Part shown: positions 1 through 13,700 of the stretch, in pieces
Layout of the letters: every line of letters starts with the position of its first letter
How positions within the stretch are numbered: the stretch's first letter is position 1
DNA from: Dimorphilus gyrociliatus
Taxonomy: Eukaryota > Annelida > Polychaeta > Dinophilidae
Direction: 5' to 3'
Assembly: GCA_904063045.1 (NCBI GenBank)
Contig: CAJFCJ010000116.1
Coordinates: forward strand, 1-35,835
Length of the DNA stretch: 35,835 nt
Notes under the pieces: generated by a model
The model's input: only the letters and a program-made list of their open reading frames with translations
What the model was told of the DNA's origin: nothing
The model's database searches: none
Made by a program: the position numbers and the translations under genes

Positions 1-3000
1 TAGATAAGTTGTAGAAAAAGATTTCTGCTCAGTTGAATTAATGAAAATATTTTTCAAATTTTTAAAAATCACTTTTTTAAATTGATTTTGAATCGTAACG
101 AATAATTTTGATAGAATAACACCACTTTGACATTCTATATGAAAAGGTGAAGGGCAAAAGCATTTCTGATGGCAAATTTTATATGAACAATACAATTCAT
201 CACTTCCGTATTCACAATCAACAATTCCGTTACAAACATTCGATAGATTGACAAACATAAATTGATTTTTACATTTGAAAAAACCTTTTGGTTTAAAATT
301 ATCTAATTTGAAAGAAAAATTGAAAATTTAAATATTTGAAAATATTTACAAATTTAAAAAAATAAAAAGAAAAACCGCAAAATATTTCGTCATCTTGATT
401 TTTGCAATGAAATTTTCCATCACAAACATTTTGAATTGAAATACAATAATTTACATTTTGACATAAATATTCTCCTATTTTACAAACTGTTGTTTGTTTA
501 CAATAATTTAGATATTGAAAAGGAGAATGAAATTTTTGTATTAAATTTCCCATTGAATCGTAAGTTATTCTACAGTGGTGTGAACGTTGTATTTGTACGT
601 CTGAAATAATTTGATATTATTTATAGAAAATTTTGGACAGGTAACCAAACTATTTCATTTATCTAACCCCTATCGCATATATTTCTATCTTTAAAACAAA
701 TTTTGTAAGCTTCGTCCGATTTATCGTTGCATTGAAATTTCATATCGCAAAGAACATCTCTCGATAAGCATTTATTATCGCAGAAAAATCGTCTAGTCTG
801 ATTGCAGTCTTTAAAAAATAAATTGCAGTTGGAAAAAGAACAAAAAGAGAAGGAAAAACAGGTAAAAACAAACTAACAATGATTGTTATTATTCAATTCT
901 AGAAAATTCAAGTTTGAACTTTGACCTTCCGAACAAATTTCGTCGCTTGAATCGAAACAATTTCTCTCAGAATTACAAAAATCATTGATATCCGTCAAAC
1001 ATTGATTGTTTTTACATCTTTAAAAAGTTAAAATGCATAATATTTGCAGTTTTTTTTTTTAAAAAACCTCAATTCTTCTTTGCAGTACGAAAATTCTATT
1101 TAAAAAGAAAACGTATTTGAATAATCAGAAACATTTTGACATAACAAACTGCAAAATAATTCATCTTTTGAATTTGGACAATCCGGAACGAAATCGCAAA
1201 CAAATTTTAAATTGATTGATACTTTTGAATTGCAACGGAAGTTTTTATCAAAATTATTACAATTCACTTCATCTTCCTTTGACAAACAATCGTATTTTCC
1301 ATCGCAAACGTAAATCTTATTAATACAAATACCATCTTTTACGCATAAAAATTCAATTTTACTTGAACATTTAGCAATATTGACATTCAATTTTTCAAGG
1401 TCACTGCTTAAATGATTTTCTATAATAAAAAAATGAACAAGTTTTTTTTTTTGAATAATTCAAAAAAATATGTTTATACTATTTTCAGTTGAGCATAAAA
1501 AGTTATGCTCCTGTTTGAAAATGCAAGATATTTTCTTAGGCTTGCTGATGAAAGCTTCTATATAGAATAAGGAAGTTTTAAAGCAACCTTTCTCAATAGA
1601 GGTCATAGCGTCTTTCATGCTTGAACATATATTGCTATAATTGACGTAGGAAAGAAAGTGTATTTATTAACACCTTTAACAAATATAAAATACGAAGATA
1701 ACCGAACTCTCTACTGACGTAAAGTTGAGATAAAAATTCTGAAGGATATCCACTAGGGGTCATTTGAATGTCTTGACCTTTAATATTTCGAACAATTAAT
1801 TCTTAAATAAACGATGAAAATTGATAAATAGATTAGTTTATAGAACAATAATAGGGTTTACTATTAGTTAGGCCTTTAAAATAAATTTGTTCCCATTCTT
1901 TTTCACCTAAGCTTATTTGTTCCCTTGCAAATTCATATTCCTCAATATTCTCTATTACGTAATAAGTTAAATTTCTCTTTCGGCAAAACATCTCTACGTC
2001 TGCCATACTGGCGTGATTCAAACTATGAAAATAGAGACATTTTTTATTGAATGAGAATGAATCTCCAAAACTGCATTCTAAATATATTGGAAATAGAGAA
2101 TTAATTGAGTGTTATTAATAAATATACTTTTCATACCAATAGGCCTAGTATGGTCGCATCTAAGATGATAAGGTCGATTGTGTTTATCAAAGTCAAAACT
2201 AAAAAAATTTTCAAATTTTTAAAATATTTTTAAATTAAAAAAAAAAACACATTGAGTACTTTTCAGCATTATCTGTTATTTTACAATCAGCCAATTGAGT
2301 ATAATTGACGAAACATTCAAAATTAAAAGTAATAACTGGTTTGAAATGTTCTATTTCTGTTGACGTTGTAAAATATCCTGAAGAGAATCCTAAGTTTTGG
2401 CAAATTTTATTGATATTCATTTGGGTATAAAATGTTTTCGGCACCATAGACCATACATTTTCGTAGAAAAATTGAGGATAACCTTGAATTATATTTTTAA
2501 ATTTTGAATCTCTTTTATAATACGATTTTTCATATTCAAAATTCCATAATCTTATATCAAAATCTGCAAAGTTTTATTTTTAAAAATGTGAGTTTTTGTT
2601 TTTTTTAAAAAAGAGACTTTTGAAATTTTGATTTGAATTTTCGCAATAAGGCATAAAATATCTTCCCGATTCACGACTTTTTTCAATTTTACAATCATTT
2701 AAGTTCATCTCTTTATCCCAGCGACATTTTTCGAATATTACTGATAATCTGTGATTGAAATATCGATTTGGACTTTTATGACAATTCTATAAATAGAAGT
2801 TGAATGATAAATAATTAATTAAAGTTTTTGAAAAAAAATTGACACTAAACTGAAAAGTATTGAATATATAGTTCTTCATGATAAGAATAAAGTACTTTTC
2901 CAACCATTTTACAAATTAAATTTAAAAATTTAATTGTTAATTTACGATAAGTAATTGGCAATTGGCCAAAAGTTTTTGAATTCATTGTATATAATTTAAA

Positions 3001-4038
3001 TTGAGTATTTGGAATATTCAATAATTTTGTGAAAAATTCATTGGAATTTACATTAGAAATGTCTATTTTTAGAAACATATAGAAAAAGTTATTTTCGTAT
3101 TTTTTATATATTAAAAAAATATAACCTCCAATTTCTGAATAGTTGCATAGAATTTTTTCTGTAAAATTGTTAGTCTCTTTCAGCAAAACATCTCCATTGT
3201 TGACGTAAGCGATTAAACGCTTGTCCTTTTTCAAGGACATATTAATGTAATACTGTACACTTTTGCAAATTTCACTTCTATACTGTAAATTTCCACTAAG
3301 TTGGTAAAAGATTTTTGAAAATCTATATAGAATTTCAAATTGTTCAAAATGTCTATTTAAAGCTGACGCAATGGTATCTTAAAAGAAGAAAAAGTTGCGA
3401 ATAGGCCTAAGTTGTTAATTTTAAACAACTTACAACCAACATTAATCTTATAGCATTTTATACAAAATCCTGGTGTTACTGGTAGAATGGACGAAAAATT
3501 GAACCTGTCGAAAAGTGTATCATTTAAATATTTGAATATTTAAAAAAACAAAACAAATTCATACAATGAACAGCAATCTCTTTTTCCATGTCTGTCAATA
3601 GCGGAAAAATCTTGAAAATACAAACCAATTTTAACTTGAATATCTCTATCTGAAGACAATAATAAGACGTTACGTCATAATTTTTTTGGATCCAATTAAT
3701 ATTTAACCATCCGTATTTCTACAAGCTTGAGCAATTATATTTACGTCATCGTATCCCATCGATCTACATAGGGTTCTATATTGATTATCCATCAAATTTG
3801 GATTGAATTCTATAGGAAAACTTTGATTAAGATGTTTAATATTGATAAAAAGTTGTCCATATGTCCAACTAGAAGAGTTCTCTATTGATTTTATAAAATA
3901 ATTAACTCTTTGAAAATTTAAAAAATGTATTGATAAATTTTTAAATGATAAACATTTTCCTTCGGAGATAATTGAAATTTGTTGGAAATTTACCAAAATA
4001 TTAAAAATTATTAAAAGTGTTTTACATAAATAGTTCAT
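1..4038 (-). CDS. SRCR / C-type lectin / LDLa / LRR receptor, GRL101-like (3' part beyond window)
   Basis: Third receptor paralogue, cut at the left edge; about 1033 codons lie in the window. Exons, all phase-consistent: 4038-3708, 3649-3565, 3504-3434, 3377-2851, 2786-2618, 2563-2260, 2198-2137, 2077-1862, 1801-1681, 1634-1480, 1419-1150, 1095-1068, 1017-926, 808-668, 600-376, 302-1. The start at 4038 opens a signal peptide (MNYLCKTLLIIFNILV). Three SRCR-like modules follow, with cores TLCRSMGY, LICKMVGK and KICQNLGFSSGY, the last followed by LADCKI. Next come a C-type-lectin-like domain from about residue 517 (ECSFGDSFSFNKKCLYF, ending KKISC..NFLC), six LDLa modules (for example VCDGKYDCLSKEDEVNC) and the cysteine-rich LRR N-cap. 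LRRs and 7TM are expected beyond position 1, because exon order, phases and linkers match receptors A and B. Ligand unknown; the GRL101-type 7TM class is inferred from the paralogues. Confidence 0.86.
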
Positions 4039-4907
4039 TCTAATTTGAAATTCAAACAAAAAATGGATAAACTGCAAAATAGTTTATTCTATTTTCAATC
4101 ATAAAATTGATATACTGCTCAAGCTTAACTAAGGTTATTAATATTGTTTATTAACGCTTCTATAGATACTCTATCGTTCGTATTACCATTTTAACAACCT
4201 TCTTTTCAATTATTTTTGCAGTTGAGAAGCCATATACTACTGCAACAACATAGTTAATTAAATTGTAACTATATTAGTGTAAAGATACAAAGATACTTTG
4301 GAATAATACAATTCTTTGCGCCATCTAGTATTAAAATATCTAAAAGTTGAAAATATCCAGTCACCCTCTTAATAAACGATACAATAGCAATTGTTCAAAG
4401 CCTAATCAATAAAATTGTATAGAGAATAATGTTTGTACTCTATAAACAGAATGACAATAATGGTAAACTTTTAGCAAACTACTAGTTTTTTGTATCAGCT
4501 ACTAGTTGTCCATTATACAACAATAAACATATCCAATACCATAGGACAAAGAGTTGTAAAATTATATAAGTAATTAATTGGGGGAGATACAATAGTGAAA
4601 GTAATTCAAGTTAATGTCAAATTAACTGCCGGTGCAGATATTACAATTGTGTTAAATGTATTAAATTTTGCAGTATTTCCTATTTATCGAAGGAATTAAT
4701 ATTTAAACTGGAAATAAGTGAAAACGTCTAAAATATTTATATTAACTTTTTGAATAATAAATAGATAAAACGACTTTTCAAAGAATTACACAAAATGTAA
4801 TTAGCAACTATATAATGTTTGTCAGGTGTTATATAAAAAGTGATTATCTCTCTCAATCAATTCATTTTTCCTTGATAAGAATATCACTTGATTTTTCTAT
4901 TCAAACT
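4039..4907. other. Divergent intergenic region between two head-to-head genes
   Basis: This 869-bp AT-rich stretch separates the start codons of the minus-strand receptor and the plus-strand fucolectin-like gene, so both promoters must lie here. I see no coding potential, RNA gene or clear core-promoter element that I could place with confidence. Confidence 0.5.
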
Positions 4908-7128
4908 ATGACAAACTTTATTCAAGTTATGTCAATTTTTATGTTATTTCGTTAGTTTGTCTAGTTTGTCATTTTTTCTACCTTTACCTTCTCTTTTTTT
5001 TAATTTAGATATTCAAATTAAAAGTACTACTTCAAATTTGGCTAGAAATAAGCCAGCTTTCCAGAGTTCTATTGAAGTTTCGATTCTTGGTAATATATTT
5101 CCACCGGAATATGCAAATGATGATCATATTGAGATTTCGAATACATTTGTCAGTGTTTTACATACTGTGAAAATGTATTTAAAACGTGATGTTTTCTTTG
5201 TTCTAAATAGGATGAAAAATGTTCAAAAACTGACATTAGTGTATTGACAAAACAATGGTGGATGGTTGACCTTGAAAATTTCTATATAATTGAAAAAGTT
5301 TGCCTTCTAAACACCATGTCTCCGATATGTTTGTAATTTCGAATAAATAGCTTAAATGCATCTAAATTCAGAAGATTTTTTCAGATTCTCAGTTAAATAA
5401 TCTGGACATTACTGTACATGATTCGATAGACGGTCCTTCAAAGCTCTGCAAAACTATTTCTTCACCCGTAAAACAGCCAACTAGTACTGACTTTTCGCAG
5501 TATAGTTGTTATAATTGCCCGGAGAATTTAAAAGGCTCTTTGGTTAAGATTTCTCATCAAACTGCAAATATCAAATTAATAATTTGCGATGTTCACATTC
5601 AAGGAAAATTTATTGGGGAAAAAGGTAAAATATTTGGTTACCATGGTATTTATAAAAACATTCTTATTTCTTTTATATAGTTGAACATCTACTGCAAAGT
5701 GAAAATTTAAACTTAAGATACGGTATTAAAGATCTTAAGAATAATGGCGAGAATGCTTTTGATAAGAATTATACTAGCATATTCCATTCAAAGACGATAC
5801 CTTATTCATATTCTACACCATATTTACTAATTGATACAAACAATTTCCATACAGTTGTCGGATTATTTGTTTTGACAGATCAGAGTAAAGTTGAAAATCT
5901 TATCTAAGATAATCTTTATTCAAAAAAACAAACAAAAATCATTTATTTTGCAGATATTCTACTGCAAAACAAATTTGAAGGTGTTTATATTGCAGTTAAT
6001 TACATACCGGAAACAATGTTTAATCCAAATCTGAAATTTTGCATTCAAAACTATCATAGTGAAGATATCATTATTAGATATCAATTAAATTGGATATTAT
6101 GTAATGAAACTCACACTGGAAGATATATAAATATACTTAAATACAATGCCAATAACATTGATTTAGCATTAAAAATAGCTGAAATTTTCATCTACACTAC
6201 TCAGCCCAAAGAATTCAATTTAAAAAGTAATTGATTTTCAACACAATCTTTACATTCATTTTTCAAAAGAGTACGTTTTTTTTCCTTATTCCAGTATTCG
6301 ACTTTAAAAGTAATATTCAAGCAATGACACTTAATGACGTTAACGTAAATATTCAATATATGAATGATAATGTATATTATCCATCAGATTCATTGGGTTT
6401 GCAATTATTTAGGCAACATGAACGACTAGAAATTGTAATGGAGATATCCGCTTTAAATTTAATCTGTTTAACAGGTTAAAATCATAATTCAATTATTTAT
6501 CTTTTATAGTATAAGATATTTATTTTTTCTACCAGTTTACCACGTTGAATATTTTACCAATGATATTCAAGTAGAAGTTGAAAATATTGTAACAAAAACT
6601 CTTGTTTCCACATCAACAAGTGGCAATTTTAAATATGCCCATACAGTTTGTTGTACATTTGAGCTTGTAATGACAAAACTGGTAAGATTTATTGGGAAAA
6701 ATAGTCAACATATTTCTGAAATTGATTTACAAAGTGTTTCAAAGTTGTCTTATAAAGGTAATAATTGATTTTGACCAATAGAGAGAGAGAGTTTAATTAA
6801 ATAGTTTAATATTTTAATATTTGCAGTGGATAAAAATTCTAAATGTGGCCATAATTCTTATAGATTAGAATTTGACCTAATTAATATTCAAAATGTCGAG
6901 AATGAACAATATAATCTAATCATTGAAGGATCCTTAAATGCTGAAGATATAACTGTTATCTCAAAAAATATTACTCAAAATAATATTTTCAATATATGTA
7001 AAAATACTATAATAGATGATGAACCTCTTCCAGGTTTCATAATGTTTCAATGTAAAAGATTGAGTAGTATCATTGAAGTATATAGTTCTCTTCTGTTCAA
7101 ATCTGTATCGTATATTCATATATTTTAA
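4908..7128 (+). CDS. Secreted multi-domain fucolectin-like / F5-8C-like protein
   Basis: Nine exons: 4908-4950, 5009-5148, 5211-5328, 5385-5624, 5681-5884, 5954-6226, 6295-6474, 6536-6757, 6827-7128; 573 aa. The start at 4908 gives a signal peptide (MTNFIQVMSIFMLF) split by a 58-bp intron. Domain 1 (about residues 22-180) has fucolectin landmarks in order: NLARNKPAFQSS, CSKTD, QWWMVDLENF, and IICDVHIQGKF at the end. Domain 2 (about 180-340) repeats this: AFDKNYTSIFHS, PYLLID, then GRYINI and ALKIAEIFIY. Domains 3 and 4 are more diverged beta-sandwich candidates (FTNDIQVEVENI; YNLIIEGSLN). No membrane segment or GPI-like tail, so probably secreted. Seven of eight introns are phase 1, as in modules spread by exon duplication. 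F5-8C/fucolectin folds usually bind carbohydrate or lipid; the actual ligand is unknown. Confidence 0.8.
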
Positions 7129-7707
7129 ATGTTTATTCTTTCTCTATATCTTATTATCTGCTGTGAATTTTTTAATGTTTTATGAACACTGTAAAGTTAT
7201 TAAGACAATTTTCAATTTATTGAAAATCTAGTATTATTAAAAGACAAAATAGAGAAATAATTCTAAAATTTCTTTACCTTTTTTTTGTATTTTATACAAT
7301 TTCAATAGGCCTATATACTTGAAACAACAATAGGAGACTTTAATTTATCTCCTAGTAGATATAAATAATCAATAAAAAATATACCTGCTTTACAAAAGTC
7401 CATGGAAGATTTCCAAGCTATAATATTACTTGAGATACTCTCCACTTCTCTGCTCATTACTTTTCTCAGTTATAAGATATCCCATATGGATATACAGGAG
7501 AGAAAAACCTAATAATGAATGAAAAGTATTAGGTAATCATTAGACTAATTTATCTTGGTTTTCTTTTCTTTTAATTAATAGCTTCTCTTCAACTATTCTA
7601 TGTTCTTTAGACAGAAAAACAACCAAAGAAAATAAGGTGTAATTCTTATTCTCAATGTAGAAAAGTAGTCAATTAGCTTATCCAATAAAAAGTGAATAAA
7701 TGTGATT
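7129..7707. other. Intergenic region between fucolectin-like gene and receptor A
   Basis: No convincing ORF or RNA. An AATAAA at 7371 could serve as a distant polyadenylation signal for the upstream gene, and an AGGCCT motif lies near 7307. The promoter of receptor A should be in the right part. Confidence 0.4.
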
Positions 7708-10700
7708 ATGGGATTATTAAAATTAATGAATTTTATGTTATTTTTACTAATAACACCATTTAAAGATAATGTTATTGGTGTTAAAAATGTTTGTCTAAGA
7801 ATTTATCTATCAGACGAAATTGAATATAAAAATTTCACTATGGGCGAAATAATTGAAAATGATAATAGGAAAATAACAGCATTTGTTCATTTGTATCATT
7901 CTCGTGCAAAAACCAGATTTAATTTAACAATAAAGGATTCAAAATTGCAAAAAGTTGATACCAGTTTTAAATTTGGAAAAGGTATTTGTTCAAATGAAGG
8001 ATTCGATTCGTTTCATTTCTATATATGGAGTAGTTTTGTTGAAATGGGTAAGAAAAATGGCGTCTTTTCATAAAATATATAAAACTAATACATTTCCATT
8101 AACAAAATTGGGGGGAAAATAGAAGAAAATCCAGCTGAATTGAGGCTGTTCAAGGTTTATTAAATTGTTTAATCCTGTCTAAAACCAATTAGATTTGATT
8201 ACAATTTTCAATAGAGAGGTGAAAGAAGATCAAGTATTATTGTACGAAAATTGAGGAAATGCATTGATAAGAAAACAACTAGAATTCTTTTGAAAATAAC
8301 TTGTTTTAAAATTTCAGAACCATGTAACAATAAAGTTTTTTTTAAATTTACAAAACACAAATTCTCACTCTCTTTCTCTCTCAGTTTTTTACAGTTGGGT
8401 AATTAAAATGTACAAATCACCTTTATCTCAATATCAACTCTTTGTGAGATTAGATAACAAAGATTATAGATATTGTATTGACAATTTCACTGTTAGCAAT
8501 CCTTGTAAATTAAGATATTTGAAATGGTATCAAAGAACAATTCATAAAAGGATAACATATCATTATTTTTATGGTAACACTACTCATTTTAAAACAATCT
8601 CTAACGATCATAAAGATACGAAATGCTCCCCAGTAGAATGTTTAAATATTGCAGAAGGTTTGTCTATCAATATGCTTAAGATAAACAAAAAGAAAGAAAA
8701 GAAAACATTACAAACTTTAGATTTAAATACTAAAGAAATAAAACTTTTAAAGCATCCAATCAGAAATCAAGCATATGTTCCCTATATAAAAACTGAAAAA
8801 TATAATGAAATTGGTATTTTTATATCAGACATCAAATTCTTATTTCTTACAAAACATTTTCTGTGTCGGAGTTTAAATTTTAGGACAACTCTACCTAATG
8901 ACAATGAATTGAAATGTAAAAGCTTTACTCATCTAACTACATACACAAATTTCTTTACCACATTTTGCAATGGTCAAAATGAAATTGAATCTTTTAATGA
9001 TTGTATCATTAAAAGGAAGACGCCTAGCCCAAGTTCTTTAAGAATATGTGAGCTTCCTTGCAGTAATATATCCATTTCAGGTGAGAATACAAAGGCACAT
9101 GCACACACACTCACACTCTCTCTCTGCTTCAGATGAAAAGTATCGTATTTATGAAGAGTATCCATTAAATAATTCGCAAAGAATTGATGGATTTTTACAA
9201 GCAAATTTCCATGGAGTATGGCTAAATGTCCTAGTTATTCCATTATCTAATACAAAACAAGTATTCTTAAGACATTAAACTTTTTCTTTCTATTATTTAG
9301 CCGTTCTCTTTACAGTTGGTTTGCAATTATTTCGGTTATAAATACTCAACATTTTTTATTCCCAACCAAAGAAATGCAAGATGGTGGAATAGTTTTTTAA
9401 TAGCTAAATGCGACAATTGCAAACAATTGGATTGTTGCCAAATGTCATTTTTAGATATGGATAAGAAGGATATGGAAGATTTTTCATTATTTAGAATAAG
9501 CTGTCATAATTTACAACTTTTCGAAGAGTGTAGTAATGAGAAAATGGAATTGAATTTTAATGGAAAATGTTACTCATTCCACATTGGTCATCAGATGCTT
9601 TTCAATGAAGTAGAATCTTATTGCAGAAGAGAGAATAAATCAGTTATCAGTATTGATTCTTATCCAGAAGCTGCTATGTCAGTTTTAATGCACTCACACT
9701 TTTCATTCGATGAATATTTCAATATAAAATATCCGATTGGTGTGAACAAAAAATTCTAAAAGATTTCTAGATAAATAATTAAAAAAACATAGAAATTAAA
9801 AACCAATTTTTAAATGCAGATTTTATTTATCCAATGGAAATATCTGGAATGAATGGAATGTTTAGAGTTACGTAGGTTTCATTTATTGGAATATTTAAAA
9901 AAAATGTAAATTATTCACCTTTTTTGTAAATTATTCAAAAGCCATGTGGATAATTTGTTAGCAACTCATTTGGAAACAATTGTTTCTTTTGAGAAAGAAA
10001 ACTATTGCTTTTACGCCACGGGTTATAGACTTGTAAAAGTCAGCTGTCTTAGCAGGAAAATGTTCCAATATTTCATCTGCGAACAATCCTATAGTATGTT
10101 TTCTAAAGGCTTAAATGGAAGAGAAGAGAAGAGAAGGGAAGGGAAAGCATATATAAAAGTACTAGTTTGTAGATTCACCATTTTCTTCCTCACTTCCTCC
10201 CTCCCTTTCTTCCCGTCTTACATCTCTTATAGTTTTTCTCTATACAAAGTTTATTCTTTTACTAGATACATTACGAATACTAAATAGATTTTCCTATGAT
10301 AGATTAACACTGACAAACTCGTCATCTTGTCAATTTGGACAATTTATGTGTTTGACCTTGAACTATTGTATTAATTTAATAAATATTTGTGATGGAGAAA
10401 ACGATTGTACAGACGGAAGTGACGAAATTAATTGTCGAGATGCTAAATATAAATGTTCTGGTAATAGCAGCGATATTATATCGACTCAATTTGTATGCGA
10501 TTTCATTACTGATTGCAAAGAAAATGAGGATGAAAATTTTTGTCATAAAGAGAAAGATAATAATTTGTTAATATAGGCCTACAACCACCCCTTGAAGATA
10601 ATTTATATTTTGTTTTTCATCTTTTTCACCAAAAAACACAGTTTAAATTGTCGAAATGGACAAATGATTCTTAAGACTGAATTGTGTAATGCCGAGAAAA

Positions 10701-13700
10701 ATTGTTTCGACCAATCAGACGAAACTATAGCTTGTCAAGGTAATTTGACCTTGACCAAAGTAAAAAAAATTAAAATTCTACAAAAACAACAGAACTATGC
10801 GGAAAAAGACATTATTGTATGAAAAAGTGTCTTAGTTCAAATGAATATTGCGATATGAAACCGGATTGTTCAGAAATTTCAAAAGATGAAGATATTACCA
10901 AATGCTCAAGAATATTTCCCATTCGGTAACGAAAAAAAACAAACAAAAAGGATATTTTCAACCATTTTGCTTTTTTACATATTTAAATTGCAAATCTACT
11001 ACTCCTACAACACAAAACAGTAATTCAGACTCAAGAAACATCAAACAACTCTTTTTAAAATCTAACTATACAAGAGAAACTTCAATGACAAACTGCCGTC
11101 TTGTTTATAATTCATTTGGCAAACTTTTAACAAAAACTTCATTTCCTTATCTAGAACTTGAAAATTGTGAAAAGATAATTTGTAGGCCTGGAGAATATAA
11201 ATGTAAATATAAGAATTATTGTATTTCAATTAGCGAAATATGCGATAATACAATACATTGTCCTCAGGGAGATGATGAACAAAATTGCGGTACAATCTTA
11301 TTTTTTTATTTAAAAAATTCGTTCTTTTTACATCTTGGCTTTTTTTCACATAATAGAAAATTTCTTCCCTAAATTTACATTTAAATGTAAAAATCAAGTC
11401 AAATTTTTACAATCTTTCCAGTTTTGCAATAGAATTATTGACTGTAAACACGGTGATGATGAAAGATTTTGTCCAAATTCAAAAGATGAAGTTTGTCCAC
11501 AAAACTGCAATTGCCAACTTCTTTCAAAGATGAATTGTTCATTTGAAGGAAAAAAATTGATTTCAAATTTGAATGTCGTTTTCAAGTTGAAAAGTTTAAT
11601 TCTATTCGGCTTACCAGATTACTTTACAATTGATGTAAAACATCATTTGTCGTTGACCTACTTGGAAATAGGAGATAGTTTGACGAACAGAATACCCCAA
11701 CTGCAAACTTTTAACCTGGTTGTTCTGATTGTACGCAAATCTGGAATAAAGGCTTTAAACGTTACTGATTTATGGAATTATAAATATTTACAATATTTAG
11801 ATTTGAGCGATAATCCGTTTCATTTCGTTCCGCCATCATATTTTGAAAAATCTGTTAGAATATTGCACATAGATCTCTCCAAATCGAAGTTGAAGAGCCT
11901 CGAGAAATTTACATTCTCTTCTCTCAGCAATCTAAACACTTTGATTATAGCCGAATGCGAATTGAGTTTTATTCATCATCAATCATTTCATCATCTTACA
12001 AAATTGGAATATCTCTTCCTCAATGGAACGGAACTTCCTCCATTCCTATCCAATAGGCTTTTTGCAAAAATTTTCACATTGAAGACAATGATATCGGAAA
12101 GTTTTCAACTCTGTTGTATAGAGAAGAAAAAGGCATTGGGGATCGTTTGTCAACCAGATAAATCTGTTATTAAAAAATGCGATGATCTAATTGGAAATAG
12201 TAATTTAAGAATATTAATTTGGATATGGATCTTTTTTGGTGTTTTTGGAAATTTAATCGCCATTTTTCTCCAAATAAAATCATTTACATTTTCAAATACT
12301 TTGTGCATATTCCTGCATTTTTCCGATTTATCTCTAAGTGGTTATTTACTTGGAATTACTTGTATAGATCTATATTATAGAGGAGTATATATGGAGTACG
12401 ATTCAAAATGGAGATCTAGTCTAGGCTGTTCAATTTTGGGTGTATTATCAACTACAAGTGTAATATTTTCAAATTTTTGTATTCTACTAATCACAGCTGA
12501 GCGATATTTCGCAATTTGTCATTTGATAATTCATAAAAAATATTTCAAAAATCTTTTACAGTACTGTTTTTTTGCTTTGTCATTTTTATTCTTTTCAACT
12601 ATTTTATCAATAATTCCACTATTTTCATTTAAAGTTTGTTTCATTTTGTTATTGTTGTTGTTTTGTCTAACAAAAGTAAAAACAACATAGGCCTAAACTT
12701 TTGAAAATGATAGAAATCTATTATAAAATTTATATACAGTATATATAAAGTAATCTTCATAAAAAAGGAACACCTGAAATTTTGAATAGGCCAACATATT
12801 AAAAATGTTTTTTACTAAGAAAAATGATTTTTTTTACATTTTTTCTGCTTAAAATGTTAGATGAAGCTTAAATTTATATATAATTTTCTTTTAATTACGA
12901 TTTAGGTAAGATTTTACATCATTTTTTTTTGTTTATATTATGTTCTGTGTTATTGATTTTTTTTTCTTACTTGGCTGCACTTTATAATAAGATAAGGAAA
13001 AATCCACCAAATTTTTCAGCTCCCTTTGAATGGTTAATAGGCTAACATCTATGTCTAACTCTTTCAAAATTTTTCTTGCTGTCACCCTCTCCTTATTTTC
13101 ATTTTGTGTATAGCCCTCTTCATCCTGCCTATATATCTCTCTGTAAGTTTCTTTGGACAACCTCTATTCTCCTCTTCTGGTGGTTGATACCTTAAAGTAT
13201 TGCTAACAGAAGAGGGTGCCATTCCTAAAGCTCTTGCTGTGGCTTGTAGTTTTTGTAATTCATTGTATTTCTTGAATACAAGCTCCCTAATGTCTTTACT
13301 CCATGTCATATTTAAAAAAGTACAATAAAAATAAAGTAATATAAATGAAATTAACAATTAATTCATAAAGATAACTTAGAAAATCAAAGACATTGAAAAA
13401 AATGTTTGTTTGCAACATCTATTTGAATGCCAAACCAGATGTCAAGTGACTTTTCCAATAATTATGAAGTGGGGCGAAATAAAGAAAAAATTGATGAAAA
13501 TGACCAGAAATATTTTGCTTATGATATTATCATTACATAATTTTTTTTTTCAATATTACATAAATACAACCCTTTTTTATAGAAATTTAGACCAAAAAAA
13601 ATAATTTACAGTGAAAAAACAGTTTTAACCATTAATTAAAAATTGGCCTATCAAAATTTACCATGTCCATTTTTATGAAGTTTACTATATATATATATAC

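Noticed and set aside
8318-8384. Additional exon in the first intron of receptor A
   Set aside because: Its frame (EPCNNKVFF) has an acceptor, but no donor gives the phase needed by the next exon, whereas 8047 joins 8385 in phase.
8974-9204. Minus-strand frame opposite receptor A exon 2
   Set aside because: Shadow of a spliced plus-strand coding exon and a CA/CT-rich intron.
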